The position numbers and the translations under genes were made by a program. Under the pieces are notes generated by a model that was given only the letters and a program-made list of their open reading frames with translations, was not told the origin of the DNA and searched no databases. Positions 16,389-25,373 of a DNA stretch of 64,000 nucleotides are shown piece after piece (position 1 is the first letter of the stretch; each line of letters begins with the position of its first letter). The DNA is from Croceicoccus mobilis. Lineage in GTDB: Bacteria; Pseudomonadota; Alphaproteobacteria; Sphingomonadales; Sphingomonadaceae. The stretch lies in the NCBI RefSeq assembly GCF_001661965.1, contig NZ_LYWZ01000027.1, positions 62,001 through 126,000 of the forward strand, written 5' to 3'.

Positions 16389-17603
16389 TCAATAACTGAA
16401 AGAGGCCTGGAACCAGAACTTTTCGGTATCGGTGGCCCACTCCTTGGCATTGTAATTGGCGTATTTCGCCAGCAGGCCGACCTTGCCGACTTTGAAGGCG
16501 AGCGTGGCGTCGATTTCGTCGCCATAATTCATGCCGCCTTCGTCGCTTTCGAACTTGTGATAGGTGACGCCTGCGGCAAGCCCCTTCAGCGGCCCCATGT
16601 CACCGATCTTGTACGACGCGCCGCCATAGTAATCCTGAAGACCGTTCGCAGGCGTGCTCAGGAAAAGGTCGGCAAAGCCGTTGAACTTGTGCAGCGTGGC
16701 AAGCGGGGTCTGGAAAGCGGCGACGCCGTCGTCGCTGCCCAGCAGTTCATAACCGCCCTTGATGCCGAATGCGCCAAAGCCAAGGCCGGCTTCCGCACCG
16801 ATGTAATCGGCCGAATAATCGATGGGGTTGTCGCCGTAATCGGACTGCTTGGCATAGCTCAGCACATAGTTGAGCTTCGTCGATCCGCCCAGCGGCACGG
16901 CGCCAGCAGCACGCACGCCATAGGTCTGGCTGGAGTAGGCAAGGCGGGTGTCGTAGTCGATGAGATAGGCAAATGCCTTCACCTTCACGCTCGACAGGTC
17001 GAAGCCGCCATTGACGAGGTAGATATTGCCGTCGAAATGCTCGTTCGGGCTGTCGACGCCAAAGATCGTGCGCTGCGAGAAGGAATAGGTCCCGTCCAGC
17101 GACACAGGGCCGATCTTCGTCTGCACGCGGGCGGCATCGAAGGTCTGTTCGTTCTGGCGCCATGCGACCGCGCCGACGAAACGCTGGTCGTCAAGGTTTA
17201 TCGCCTGACGGCCGAGGGTAACCGTGGTGCCTTTGGCCGAATAGCCGATGGCAAGGCGGTTGAGCTCGATATTGTCGGGATCGGCGACGACCGAATAGGG
17301 CTCGACGCCATTGCCCGGGATCGTGTCGTTGTAATCGTCGATGATCGCAAGCGTGGCTTCCGCCTCGGCCAGCAGGAACAGACCGCCGGTCTTGAACTCT
17401 GCGCCCGAACGGATGCGGAAGGTAAGCGCATCGGCATCGTCGGCGGCGGTGTCGGGCTGACTGACGCTTTCATAGCGCAGCGTGCCTTCGATGATCGGGT
17501 CGAGCGTAGTGTTCTCACCGATCTCGTACGGACCGGCCTGCGCCAGCGCCGGGGCCGAAACGAATGCGGTTGAAGCCGCGCAAAGCAGAGCAAACTTGTT
17601 CAA
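16389..17603 (-). CDS. Outer-membrane porin, alginate-export-like, of the nitrate cluster
   Basis: A beta-barrel-like protein of about 404 residues. I start at TTG 17603, seven bases after GGGAGG; a GTG one codon earlier is possible. That start gives a clean signal peptide (NKFALLCAASTAFVSAPALAQA, cleavage after AQA). The mature part alternates aromatic and polar residues (VTLGRQAINLDDQRFVGAV, KLNYVLSYAKQSDYGDN) and ends in FWFQASFSY, with the terminal aromatic expected for outer-membrane insertion. It lies between nrtCD and nasA on the same strand, so it probably lets nitrate across the outer membrane. Substrate is inferred from context only. Confidence 0.75.
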   Translation of the reverse strand: MNKFALLCAASTAFVSAPALAQAGPYEIGENTTLDPIIEGTLRYESVSQPDTAADDADALTFRIRSGAEFKTGGLFLLAEAEATLAIIDDYNDTIPGNGVEPYSVVADPDNIELNRLAIGYSAKGTTVTLGRQAINLDDQRFVGAVAWRQNEQTFDAARVQTKIGPVSLDGTYSFSQRTIFGVDSPNEHFDGNIYLVNGGFDLSSVKVKAFAYLIDYDTRLAYSSQTYGVRAAGAVPLGGSTKLNYVLSYAKQSDYGDNPIDYSADYIGAEAGLGFGAFGIKGGYELLGSDDGVAAFQTPLATLHKFNGFADLFLSTPANGLQDYYGGASYKIGDMGPLKGLAAGVTYHKFESDEGGMNYGDEIDATLAFKVGKVGLLAKYANYNAKEWATDTEKFWFQASFSY

Positions 17604-17620
17604 CACAATACCTCCCTCAC

Positions 17621-17638
17621 GGGGTGCGCTCGCACCCC
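17621..17638. repeat. Perfect inverted repeat just upstream of the porin ribosome-binding site
   Basis: GGGGTGCG and CGCACCCC separated by two bases, five bases before the porin Shine-Dalgarno on the minus strand. A second palindrome, CAGGCG-TCAT-CGCCTG, is at 17660-17675. They could structure the porin 5' leader or be an operator. Confidence 0.5.
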
Positions 17639-17757
17639 AGGCATGACTTGAAAGTCGAGCAGGCGTCATCGCCTGCCTATGGCTGGGTGAATGGCGGGAC
17701 AGCATTGCCCGCCGGTGGATTATGGCGCCTTACCGCCGGGCGTCCTTGCCCGCGGCT

Positions 17758-17783
17758 CGCCTGCCCCGCAGCGGGGGCAGGCG
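17758..17783 (-). terminator. Hairpin directly after the nrtCD gene
   Basis: A perfect ten-pair stem (CGCCTGCCCC / GGGGCAGGCG) with a six-base loop, 14 bases after the nrtCD stop. There is no U-run, so it may stabilise the transcript 3' end or attenuate read-through into the porin rather than act as a classical terminator. Confidence 0.5.
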
Positions 17784-17796
17784 CTGCGCTTGTCTA

Positions 17797-19482
17797 TCAG
17801 GCTGCCTTGGCGGCGGGGCCGTGATCATATTCGGCAAGGAAGTGCAGCACTTCCTGCCGGTATTCGTAGAACTTGGGATCTTCCAAAAGCGACTTGCGAT
17901 CACGCGGGCGCGGCAGGTCGACCTTGAGGATCTTGCCGATCGTGGCCTGCGGGCCATTGGTCATCATGACCACGCGGTCGGCAAGCAGGATGGCTTCGTC
18001 GACATCGTGCGTCACCATGATGGCAGTGACCTTGGTGCGGTTCCACACCTCGACCAGAACGTCCTGCAGGTCCCAGCGGGTCAGGCTGTCGAGCATGCCG
18101 AAAGGTTCGTCGAGCAGCAGCAGGCGCGGGCTGAGGGCAAAGGCGCGGGCGATGCCGACACGCTGGCGCATGCCGTTCGACATTTCCGCCGCCATCTTGT
18201 CCTTGCTGTCGGCAAGGCCCACGCGGTCGAGGTAATAGTCGACGATGTCGCGGCGCTCGCTGCGCGGCGCATGCGGATAGACCCGCTCCACGCCCAGCGC
18301 CACGTTCTGCCGCGCGGTCAGCCATGGCATCAGGCTGGGGGCCTGAAACACCACCGCCTTATCGGGGCCGGCAGCGCTGATCTCACGGTTATCAAGGACA
18401 ATGCCGCCCTTCGAAATTTCGTTGAGGCCAGCCGCCATGGTCAGCACGGTCGACTTGCCGCAGCCCGAATGGCCGATTAGCGAGACAAATTCGCCCCTCT
18501 CCATGATGAGGTTGAAATCCTCCACCACGGTCAGCGGACCCTTGGGCGTCGGGTACACCTTGTCGAGCTTGAAGAATTCGAGATAGCGGTTCTTCACCGC
18601 GCTCTGCCCCGCCTCGCGATAGGCCTTGGGCGGCGGTGCGAGGTCGAGCGGGGTGACACCCGGCAGCGCGGTCGCGCTCTCACCGACGCTGGAGGATTCC
18701 GCGTTGAGGGTGGAGAGATAGTTCACGATCTTGGCGCGCAAGCTCTTGTAATGATCGTCGTCGTTCATCGCCTCACGGTCGCGCGGGCGATTGATGGTCA
18801 CGTCGAAGATCTGCCCGATATGCGCGGCAGGCGCAGGGGTCAGCACAGCGACACGGTCGGCAAGCAGCAGCGCCTCGTCCACGTCATTGGTGACGAGGAT
18901 GATGGTGCGCTTTTCTTCTTCGCGGATACGCTCGATCTCGTCCTGCAGCTTGGCGCGGGTCAGCGCGTCAAGGGCCGAGAGCGGTTCGTCGAGAAGGAGG
19001 ATTTCGGGTTCCATGGCAAGCGCCCGGGCCACCGAAACACGCTGGCGCATGCCGCCTGACAGCTGCGCGGGCTTACGGTCCATCGCATGGCCAAGGCCGA
19101 CGAGTTCAACCTTTTGGCGGACCAGCGCGGCGCGTTCGGTCTTGCTGCGGTCCTTGTGCACCGCATCCACCGCCAGCGCCACGTTCTGCTGCACCGACAG
19201 CCAGGGGAACAGCGAATAGGACTGGAACACGAGGCCCCGGTCGCGGTCCGGCCCGTCGATGGGCTTGCCGCGAAGCAGGACCTCGCCTGCGTCCTGTTTC
19301 ACCAGCCCGGCAATCGTGCTGATCAGCGTGGTCTTGCCAGCGCCCGAGAACCCGAGGATCGCGATGAATTCGCCTTCCTCGACATCGAGGTCGATGCCGC
19401 CGAGCACGTCGGTGGTATCGCCGGTCTTCCCGGTATAGCTCTTGGTCACGCCCTTCAGGGAAAGGATGGGTGCGTTAGCCAT
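17797..19482 (-). CDS. Nitrate ABC transporter ATPase with two fused nucleotide-binding domains
   Basis: A 561-residue protein made of two complete ABC ATPase domains, so one chain supplies both motors of the nitrate importer. Domain 1 (about 1-260) has Walker A GFSGAGKT, signature LSGGMRQR and Walker B ILLLDEP; domain 2 (about 300-561) has GHSGCGKS, signature MSNGMRQR (Asn for Gly at the third position) and LLLLDEP. The linker is Ala/Pro-rich. Cyanobacterial NrtC is instead an ATPase fused to a solute-binding domain and NrtD is separate; here the two ATPases are joined and no binding domain is attached. Lies 29 bases after nrtB. Confidence 0.9.
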   Translation of the reverse strand: MANAPILSLKGVTKSYTGKTGDTTDVLGGIDLDVEEGEFIAILGFSGAGKTTLISTIAGLVKQDAGEVLLRGKPIDGPDRDRGLVFQSYSLFPWLSVQQNVALAVDAVHKDRSKTERAALVRQKVELVGLGHAMDRKPAQLSGGMRQRVSVARALAMEPEILLLDEPLSALDALTRAKLQDEIERIREEEKRTIILVTNDVDEALLLADRVAVLTPAPAAHIGQIFDVTINRPRDREAMNDDDHYKSLRAKIVNYLSTLNAESSSVGESATALPGVTPLDLAPPPKAYREAGQSAVKNRYLEFFKLDKVYPTPKGPLTVVEDFNLIMERGEFVSLIGHSGCGKSTVLTMAAGLNEISKGGIVLDNREISAAGPDKAVVFQAPSLMPWLTARQNVALGVERVYPHAPRSERRDIVDYYLDRVGLADSKDKMAAEMSNGMRQRVGIARAFALSPRLLLLDEPFGMLDSLTRWDLQDVLVEVWNRTKVTAIMVTHDVDEAILLADRVVMMTNGPQATIGKILKVDLPRPRDRKSLLEDPKFYEYRQEVLHFLAEYDHGPAAKAA

Positions 19483-19511
19483 GACCTGTCTCCTTATCGA
19501 CTGAGCGCGGC

Positions 19512-20597
19512 TCAGATCTTGTGGTTCTTCGAAACGAGCGACTGCAGCGCCATCATGATGCGGTCGAGACCGAAGCCGATGAAGCCGATGACGACGACGG
19601 CGAACATGATGCGGGCCAGCGACTGCGAAGAACCGTTCTGGAATTCATCCCACACGAACTTGCCGAGACCGGGGTTCTGCGCGAGCATTTCGGCCGCGAT
19701 CAGGACCATCCAGCCCACGCCCAGCGACAGGCGCATACCGGTGAAGATATAAGGCAGCGAAGCGGGCAGGACGAGGCGGGTAAGCTTTGCAAACCAGCCC
19801 AGTTTCAGCACGCGGCCCACGTTCAGGAGGTCCTTGTCGATGCTGCTGGTGCCGACGGCGGTGTTGATCAGCGTCGGCCACAGCGAGCAGAGCATCACGA
19901 CGAGCGCCGAGATAACGAAAGCCTTGGGCAGCATGGGATCGGCGCTGGTGATGGTGGCCGAGATGACCATGGTCACGATCGGCAGCCAGGCGAGCGGGCT
20001 GACCGGCTTCATGATCTGGATGAGCGGGTTGATCGCGGCGTTGAACAGCGGCGACAGGCCAGCGGCCAGCCCCAGCGGCACGGCAACGACGGTTGCCAGC
20101 GCAAAGCCTAGCGCCACCGTTTCCAGCGAGGTGAAGATCTGGTCGAGGAAGGTCGGCGGGCCGGCATATTCGAAATTGCGCACACCGGCCGAGTTGCCCG
20201 CGGCAATGGCCTCCGCGTTGCGGGCATCCTGATCGGCGTAGAACTGCGCTTCCTTCTCATTCGCGGCCTGCCATTCGCCCACCAGCGAAACACCCTGCTC
20301 GGCGACCTCAACCGGACCGGGCAGCGCGCCCAGCGATGTTTCGACCTGCGGCGCGAGCGCCGCCCAAAGGCCGATGAAAATAAGAATGCCGAGAACAGGA
20401 GCGATCAGGCTCTTGCCCCACTTGCCTATCAGTCCGGCCAGCGGCGACGGCCCCGACTTCTTCGGCGCCGAACCCTCCGATGAAGTCTCGGGCTCGCTGG
20501 GAACAGCGACCTTGCCGGCGACAGAACCCGCCGCTGCTTCGATCGCGGGTTCGTCCGCAGAGCCACTGTCGAACTGGTTTGCAAATACGGTTGCCAT
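19512..20597 (-). CDS. nrtB: Nitrate ABC transporter permease
   Basis: The inner-membrane channel of the NrtABC importer, 361 residues. I start at MATVFANQ because AGGAG lies seven bases before this ATG. Residues 1-55 are polar (SVAGKVAVPSEPETSSEGSA), longer than in typical NrtB. Around 110 residues with a periplasmic loop (AANEKEAQFYADQDARNAEA) precede the binding-protein-dependent permease domain, whose EAA loop with invariant Gly reads LPASLPYIFTGMRLSLGVGW. Gene order nrtA-nrtB-nrtCD matches nitrate import operons. The added soluble loop after the first helix is a feature worth comparing across the family. Confidence 0.9.
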   Translation of the reverse strand: MATVFANQFDSGSADEPAIEAAAGSVAGKVAVPSEPETSSEGSAPKKSGPSPLAGLIGKWGKSLIAPVLGILIFIGLWAALAPQVETSLGALPGPVEVAEQGVSLVGEWQAANEKEAQFYADQDARNAEAIAAGNSAGVRNFEYAGPPTFLDQIFTSLETVALGFALATVVAVPLGLAAGLSPLFNAAINPLIQIMKPVSPLAWLPIVTMVISATITSADPMLPKAFVISALVVMLCSLWPTLINTAVGTSSIDKDLLNVGRVLKLGWFAKLTRLVLPASLPYIFTGMRLSLGVGWMVLIAAEMLAQNPGLGKFVWDEFQNGSSQSLARIMFAVVVIGFIGFGLDRIMMALQSLVSKNHKI

Positions 20598-20631
20598 GGG
20601 ATCGCTCCTGTTCGCGGTCACTTGGATTGTA

Positions 20632-22071
20632 TTACTTCGAGCTTACGCCGGATGCCGATACCGTCTGGCCTTCCTTCAGGCCGATCGGGAATTTGGCGAG
20701 ATAGGCGTTGGGCTGGCTGCCATCGAAGGTGATGCCGTCGATGAAGCCCGACTGTTCGCCGCGGTAGCCGTCGGTTTCCGGAACGGAATCTGCGGGGATA
20801 ACACCGTCTTCGACCAGCTTGTTGGCAGCGGCCAGATACAGGTCGGGGCGATAGACCGCCTTGGCCTGCTCCATGTACCAGCTATCGGGATGGTCGGCGG
20901 GAATCTGGCCCCAGCGGCGCATCTGCGTCAGATACCAGATGGCGTCCGAATAATAGGGATAGCCCGCGTATTTATCGAAGAAGATGTTGAAGCCTTTCGC
21001 ATCGCGGGTGTCACCCTTTTCAAAGGTGAACTTGCCGGTCATCGAGGCGGCGATCACTTCGGCATCGGCACCGACATAGTTGGGGCGCGAGAGGATCTCG
21101 ACCGCCTCGGCGCGGTTCGCGCCATTGTCGGCGTCGAGCCATTGCTGCGCCTTGATGATGGCGCGCAGGAGGGCGGCGGTGGTGGCGGGGTACTTCTCGG
21201 CGAAATCCTTGCGGATCGAGAAGACCTTTTCCGGGTTGTCGTTCCAGATTTCGTCATCGGTAATGACCGGAACGCCAATGCCCTTCTGCACTGCGGCCTG
21301 GTTCCACGGCTCACCCACGCAATAGCCTTCGATGGTGCCAGCTTCCAAAGTCGCGGGCATCTGCGGCGGCGGGGTGACCGACAGCTTGACGTCGGCGTCG
21401 ATGGTGCCGGCAACGTCTCCGTCAGCGTAATAGCCCGGGTTCAGACCGCCAGCTGCCAGCCAGTAGCGCAGTTCGTAATTGTGGGTCGAGACCGGGAAGA
21501 CCATGCCCATGTTGAAGGGCTTGCCCTGCTTGGCATAATCGTCGACGACCGGCTTCAGATACTTGGCGCTGATCGGGTGAGCGATCTTGCCGCCTTCGGT
21601 GGGAAGGCTCGGCTTGATCGCGGCCCAGGTCTTGTTCGACAGGGTGATCGCATTGCCGTTGAGGTCGAGGCTGAGCGGAGCGATTAGCTCGGCCTTGGTG
21701 CCATAGCCGATGGTCGCGGCGATGGGCTGACCCGCCAGCATGTGCGCACCGTCAAGCTGGCCGCCGATCACGCCGTCCAGCAGCACCTTCCAGTTCGCCT
21801 GCGGCTCGAGTTCGACGTTGAGGCCTTCCTCGGCGAAGAAGCCCTTTTCCTTGGCGATGGCCAGCGGGGCCATGTCGGTCAGCTTGATGAAGCCGAGTTT
21901 CAGATTGGGCTTTTCGGGCTGGCCGTCGACCGATGCGGCGACGACGTTCTCGCTCCCCGCATCGCTCGAACCGCCGCCGCCGCAGCCAGCCAGTGCCGCC
22001 GAGGCGAGCATCGCCGCCACGACCGCGCGCCGATTGAAACCGAATTTCCCGTTACGTCCCGACATTGCCAC
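20632..22071 (-). CDS. nrtA: Nitrate-binding lipoprotein of the ABC transporter
   Basis: The solute-binding subunit. The 479 residues begin with a basic twin-Arg-containing leader ([15 protein letters not shown]) and a lipobox ASAALAGC, so it should be anchored in a membrane facing the periplasm. Motifs shared with NasS in this window: [60 protein letters not shown]. The reading frame starts at GTG 22071 with AGAGGG five bases upstream; ATG 22065 is the alternative. It is preceded by an ANTAR-type leader and followed by nrtB 34 bases on. Confidence 0.93.
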   Translation of the reverse strand: MAMSGRNGKFGFNRRAVVAAMLASAALAGCGGGGSSDAGSENVVAASVDGQPEKPNLKLGFIKLTDMAPLAIAKEKGFFAEEGLNVELEPQANWKVLLDGVIGGQLDGAHMLAGQPIAATIGYGTKAELIAPLSLDLNGNAITLSNKTWAAIKPSLPTEGGKIAHPISAKYLKPVVDDYAKQGKPFNMGMVFPVSTHNYELRYWLAAGGLNPGYYADGDVAGTIDADVKLSVTPPPQMPATLEAGTIEGYCVGEPWNQAAVQKGIGVPVITDDEIWNDNPEKVFSIRKDFAEKYPATTAALLRAIIKAQQWLDADNGANRAEAVEILSRPNYVGADAEVIAASMTGKFTFEKGDTRDAKGFNIFFDKYAGYPYYSDAIWYLTQMRRWGQIPADHPDSWYMEQAKAVYRPDLYLAAANKLVEDGVIPADSVPETDGYRGEQSGFIDGITFDGSQPNAYLAKFPIGLKEGQTVSASGVSSK

Positions 22072-22097
22072 TCGATCCCTCTATCGTCGGACAACGC

Positions 22098-22203
22098 AAA
22101 AAAGCCGCCTCGAAACGCTCCCCAATCGGGAGGTTCGGGCGGCGACGTTGCCACGCAATTTCGTAAGTACGGCGAGGTTCGCTGGGTCACCCATCCGTGG
22201 GTG
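22098..22203 (-). promoter_or_regulatory. NasT/ANTAR-type antitermination leader of nrtA
   Basis: Minus strand. P1 (22203-22188) is CACCC / GGGTG with loop ACGGAT; P2 (22154-22139) is GTGGC / GCCGC with loop AACGTC. Both loops have A1 and G4. The P2 3' arm doubles as the 5' arm of the terminator stem GCCGCC / GGCGGC (22143-22104), followed by TTTTTT (22103-22098). The nrtA start is about 26 bases further on. This is the best match of the four leaders to the two-hexaloop ANTAR target. Confidence 0.9.
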
Positions 22204-22286
22204 GCGATCCGCTCGCTGTGAGATCCAGATAAGCGATTCGCCGCAGCTGCGTAAAGAGGTTTTTGCGCTGCATCATGAAATTTTAT

Positions 22287-23501
22287 TCAAGTCTGCGATG
22301 CCAGATAAGCCTCAAGCTGTTCTGGATCGAAGGTTTTCCCATCGAAAAATGCGTCGAATGCCATGACCAGATCGCCCTGCTCCGCCCCTACGCCAAGCGG
22401 GCTTTTCACCGCGCCTTCCACCTTGGAGCTTGCGCCGGGCAACGGCGAATCCTGTCCGCGCAATGCACTGCGGTAGACGTCCGGACGAAACACGCGTCCC
22501 GCCTTTTCGGCATCTGCCGGGTCGTAATCGAACCCGTCCCAGCGGACCATCTGCGTATAGAGCCACTGGGCCTGGCTGATCCATGGGAAGTTCGCCGCCT
22601 CGCGGTACTGGAACATGAAATCCTTGAAATGAACGGGCTCGCTATCCTGCGACAGGATCAGCTCGTCCGAGATCGCGGCGAGGATCAGTTTCGGGTCTGA
22701 CGCCAGATATTCGGGCCGGGCCAGCAGGTTCGCGTGGCCTTCCCAATTGGCCGGATTGACGAAATGCTCGCCCGCGCGGCGCATGGCGCGGATCAGCGCC
22801 TCGATACTCTCGCGACGCTCGTCCAGCACGCTTTCGCGCATGGCCAGCACCTTCTCGACGCCGCGCCGCCAGATCTGCGCCGTTGCCAGCACGATCCGGC
22901 CCACGCCGCGATCCACCGCGACCGAATTCCAGGGTTCGCCCACGCAGGTCCCGTCGACCTCTCCCGCCGCCAGCGCATCGGCGGTAAATGGCGGAGCGAC
23001 GGTGATGATCTCAACATCGTCATCAGGGTGCATGCCGCACGCTGCCAGCCAGTATCGCAGCATGTAATTATGGCTGGAATAGCGGTGTACCACGCCAAAG
23101 CGCAGCGGTTTGCCGGCGGCCTTGCGGGCAAGTGCCTCATCACGAAGGCGCGCGCCCAAGCCCTTGGGATCGCACAGTTCTCCATCACAGTCATGTGCGA
23201 CCTTGTCTGCCAGCTCGTTCGAAAAGGTGATGGCATTGCCATTCAGGCCCAGCACGAAAGGCGCGGCCAGCGGCTGGGCTGGACGCCCCCGCCCCAGCGT
23301 CGTCGCAATCGCCAATGGCGCCAGCATATGCGCGACATCGCTATGCCCGTAAAGCAGCCGGTCAAGCACCGTTGCCCAGCTGACATCGCGCATGAAGGTA
23401 AGGTTCAGCCCCTCTTCTTCGGCAAAGCCCATTTCCTGCGCGATGATCGGCAGACACGCGTCCACAAGCGGAAGGAAGCCGACAGACAGCTCCTGCGTCA
23501 C
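22287..23501 (-). CDS. nasS: Nitrate sensor NasS (cytoplasmic NrtA homologue)
   Basis: A 404-residue relative of NrtA without signal peptide or lipobox; it begins at once with [20 protein letters not shown]. It shares [27 protein letters not shown] and [20 protein letters not shown] with NrtA, so the ligand site is likely kept. In the known NasS-NasT systems of Azotobacter, Paracoccus and Pseudomonas, NasS holds NasT inactive until nitrate or nitrite binds. It is followed by the nrtA leader and preceded by nasT with a 26-base gap, so sensor and antiterminator are co-transcribed. Confidence 0.9.
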   Translation of the reverse strand: MTQELSVGFLPLVDACLPIIAQEMGFAEEEGLNLTFMRDVSWATVLDRLLYGHSDVAHMLAPLAIATTLGRGRPAQPLAAPFVLGLNGNAITFSNELADKVAHDCDGELCDPKGLGARLRDEALARKAAGKPLRFGVVHRYSSHNYMLRYWLAACGMHPDDDVEIITVAPPFTADALAAGEVDGTCVGEPWNSVAVDRGVGRIVLATAQIWRRGVEKVLAMRESVLDERRESIEALIRAMRRAGEHFVNPANWEGHANLLARPEYLASDPKLILAAISDELILSQDSEPVHFKDFMFQYREAANFPWISQAQWLYTQMVRWDGFDYDPADAEKAGRVFRPDVYRSALRGQDSPLPGASSKVEGAVKSPLGVGAEQGDLVMAFDAFFDGKTFDPEQLEAYLASQT

Positions 23502-23527
23502 GATCCTTCCCCTTCTTGCAGCACCAT

Positions 23528-24103
23528 TCAGTCCTTCATCAATTCATGCGCCGTGATCAGCGCTTCGGCAATATCGGCGATGCGTTTGGATGACGACATC
23601 GCCTTGCGCCGCAATTCGGCATAAGCCTCGGGCTCGGTAATGCCCTTGGTGTTCATCAAAATGCGCTTCGCCTTGTCGACATTGGCGCGCTCGGTCAGCT
23701 TGCTGTTTGCAGCATCCAGATCCGACTGCAGCCGCGAGAATGCGTTGAACCGGCGCACCGCCATTTCCATGATCGGGCGAATGCGATTAGCCGACAGTCC
23801 GTCGACGACATAGGATGAGACGCCCGCATCGATGGACGAGGCGATGGCATCGTCATCCGATTGATCGACGAACATGGCGATGGGGCGCGACAATGCGCGG
23901 CTGACCGCGAAATATTCCTCCAGCACGTCACGCGACGGGTTACCGAGGTCCATCAGCACGATTTCGGGATCGATTTCGGCAATCCGCGCCAGCAGGCCAT
24001 GGCGGCCGGTAATCACCGAAATCTGGCAATCGGGAAGCTGCGAAAGGCCCTCTTCGATAATCGAGGCGCGCGAGGCGCTTTCATCGATGATGGCGATGCG
24101 CAT
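23528..24103 (-). CDS. nasT: ANTAR-domain antiterminator NasT
   Basis: A 191-residue RNA-binding regulator. Residues 1-115 are a receiver-like domain with an acidic residue at D52 (VLMDLGNP) but not the full set of receiver residues. After a coiled-coil-like stretch the ANTAR domain (about 130-185) reads KAKRILMNTKGITEPEAYAE with LRRKAMSSSKRIADIAEALI. ANTAR proteins bind paired hexaloop hairpins and stop terminator formation. Four such leaders lie in the same cluster (before nrtA, nasA, nirB and cobA). A short AAGG-containing site precedes the ATG at 24103. Confidence 0.93.
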   Translation of the reverse strand: MRIAIIDESASRASIIEEGLSQLPDCQISVITGRHGLLARIAEIDPEIVLMDLGNPSRDVLEEYFAVSRALSRPIAMFVDQSDDDAIASSIDAGVSSYVVDGLSANRIRPIMEMAVRRFNAFSRLQSDLDAANSKLTERANVDKAKRILMNTKGITEPEAYAELRRKAMSSSKRIADIAEALITAHELMKD

Positions 24104-24494
24104 GCAGCCTTACTGCACTGCAGCATGGCTTTGGGCAAGAGGATAAGCTGGGCTCTCAGCTTTTAGAGCAGATGCCGAAGTCGATTGCCAATCGGCGCAT
24201 GGCGCGGCGACTGAATCCGGGCAAGGGCCGCCAATCCACCTCGCCAGCTTAACAAGCCAATTCTCCAGACTGCATGATCGTGCCGCCGGTTTAATCTTGG
24301 TAGTTTGGAAGCTGGATGTCCGCTTTTGGGCGAACGAAAGTTCGACCCTTATGACCGAAACCGGGCGCATAGCTGACATCACGAGATGATAATGGCCGAG
24401 CGGCGCTGCACACGATTAGAAGTCAAAGGTCGACTAAAATTCTCCAATGATCTGAGTGCCCATTGTTGTCCGGTCCGGCGCACCAACTTCCGCA
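24104..24494. other. Intergenic upstream of nasT, no gene seen
   Basis: 391 bases between nasT and the MpaB-like gene. A 90-codon open frame on the minus strand (24110-24382) has no family features or ribosome-binding site. The stretch should contain the nasT promoter, but I could not pick a convincing sigma-54 or sigma-70 site by eye. No hairpin of the nas leader type occurs here. Confidence 0.5.
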
Positions 24495-25373
24495 TCATTC
24501 GCGCCGGGTCTTTGCCCCCTTGTCGGCAAAAGCCCAGTTCAGCGTGCGCGTCATGGCATGCGCTCCTGCCCGAACCAGCGGGCGCGAGCGGCGTGACAGG
24601 TGCCTGCCGTGCATGTCCTGCGCCCAGCGCGGCATCAGGTCAATTGCCGCCCGCATCATCAATTCCTGCGCCGGTGCCGCGCTCAGCGAACGGGCGGGCT
24701 GGGACAGGACGAGGCGCGCGATTTCGCGCGTGCGATCGTCGACACGCAGTTCGGGCATGAATTCGCCGATCATCGCCTCGACCTCGGCTCGGGTCGATGG
24801 CACGGGGTCCGCGCCCAGCCTTTTTGCGACCAGGCCCGACTGGCGCACATATTCGTCGCGCTGCGCATGGGGCATCGCCGGATCACCGTAGATCGTCCAG
24901 GCATCGAGGAAGCCGATAGTCTCACACAGATGCACCCACGCCAGCAGATGCGGGTCATCCGCGCGATAGGGGGTACCGTCGGGCAACTCACCGCGCACCT
25001 GCGCATGTATCGCCTTCACCCGCTCGATCGCGGCCTCGGCCTCGGCACGCTCGGCATAGGTCGTCACCGCGATGAAGCGCGCCGTCCGGCGCAGGCGACC
25101 CAGCATGTCATGGCGGAAATTGCTGTGATCCCAAACCCCGGCCAGCGCAGCGGGATGCAGCATCTGCATCAAGAGCGCGGCGACACCGCCGATCATCATC
25201 GTGGTCACGTCACCATGCACGCGCCAGATCGCCGACGCCGGATCATACAGCGCATCGGGTGACCGCATGACCGGTGCCTCACCTTTCGACCTGTCGTTGA
25301 ACAGGCTGCGCACCCGCGTCACCAGCATGTGGCGCAGCAGCCTTGCCGGAACAGGTTCGGAGCGTTCCGTCAT
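24495..25373 (-). CDS. DUF2236 / MpaB-like oxygenase family protein
   Basis: A 292-residue protein of the DUF2236 family, which includes haem-dependent oxygenases such as the latex-clearing protein and mycophenolic-acid MpaB. Recognised parts are IWRVHGDVTTMMIG, LLMQMLHPAALAGVWDHSNF, HDMLGRLRRTARFI and DPHLLAWVHLCETIGF, with His residues that could bind haem. It starts with an ATGA overlap with the TetR-like gene before it, so the two are one unit. The substrate is unknown. The C-terminal tail is basic. Confidence 0.8.
   Translation of the reverse strand: MTERSEPVPARLLRHMLVTRVRSLFNDRSKGEAPVMRSPDALYDPASAIWRVHGDVTTMMIGGVAALLMQMLHPAALAGVWDHSNFRHDMLGRLRRTARFIAVTTYAERAEAEAAIERVKAIHAQVRGELPDGTPYRADDPHLLAWVHLCETIGFLDAWTIYGDPAMPHAQRDEYVRQSGLVAKRLGADPVPSTRAEVEAMIGEFMPELRVDDRTREIARLVLSQPARSLSAAPAQELMMRAAIDLMPRWAQDMHGRHLSRRSRPLVRAGAHAMTRTLNWAFADKGAKTRRE

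Noticed and set aside
24110-24382. A 90-codon minus-strand frame upstream of nasT
   Set aside because: No recognisable motif, membrane helix or ribosome-binding site, and its composition looks non-coding.
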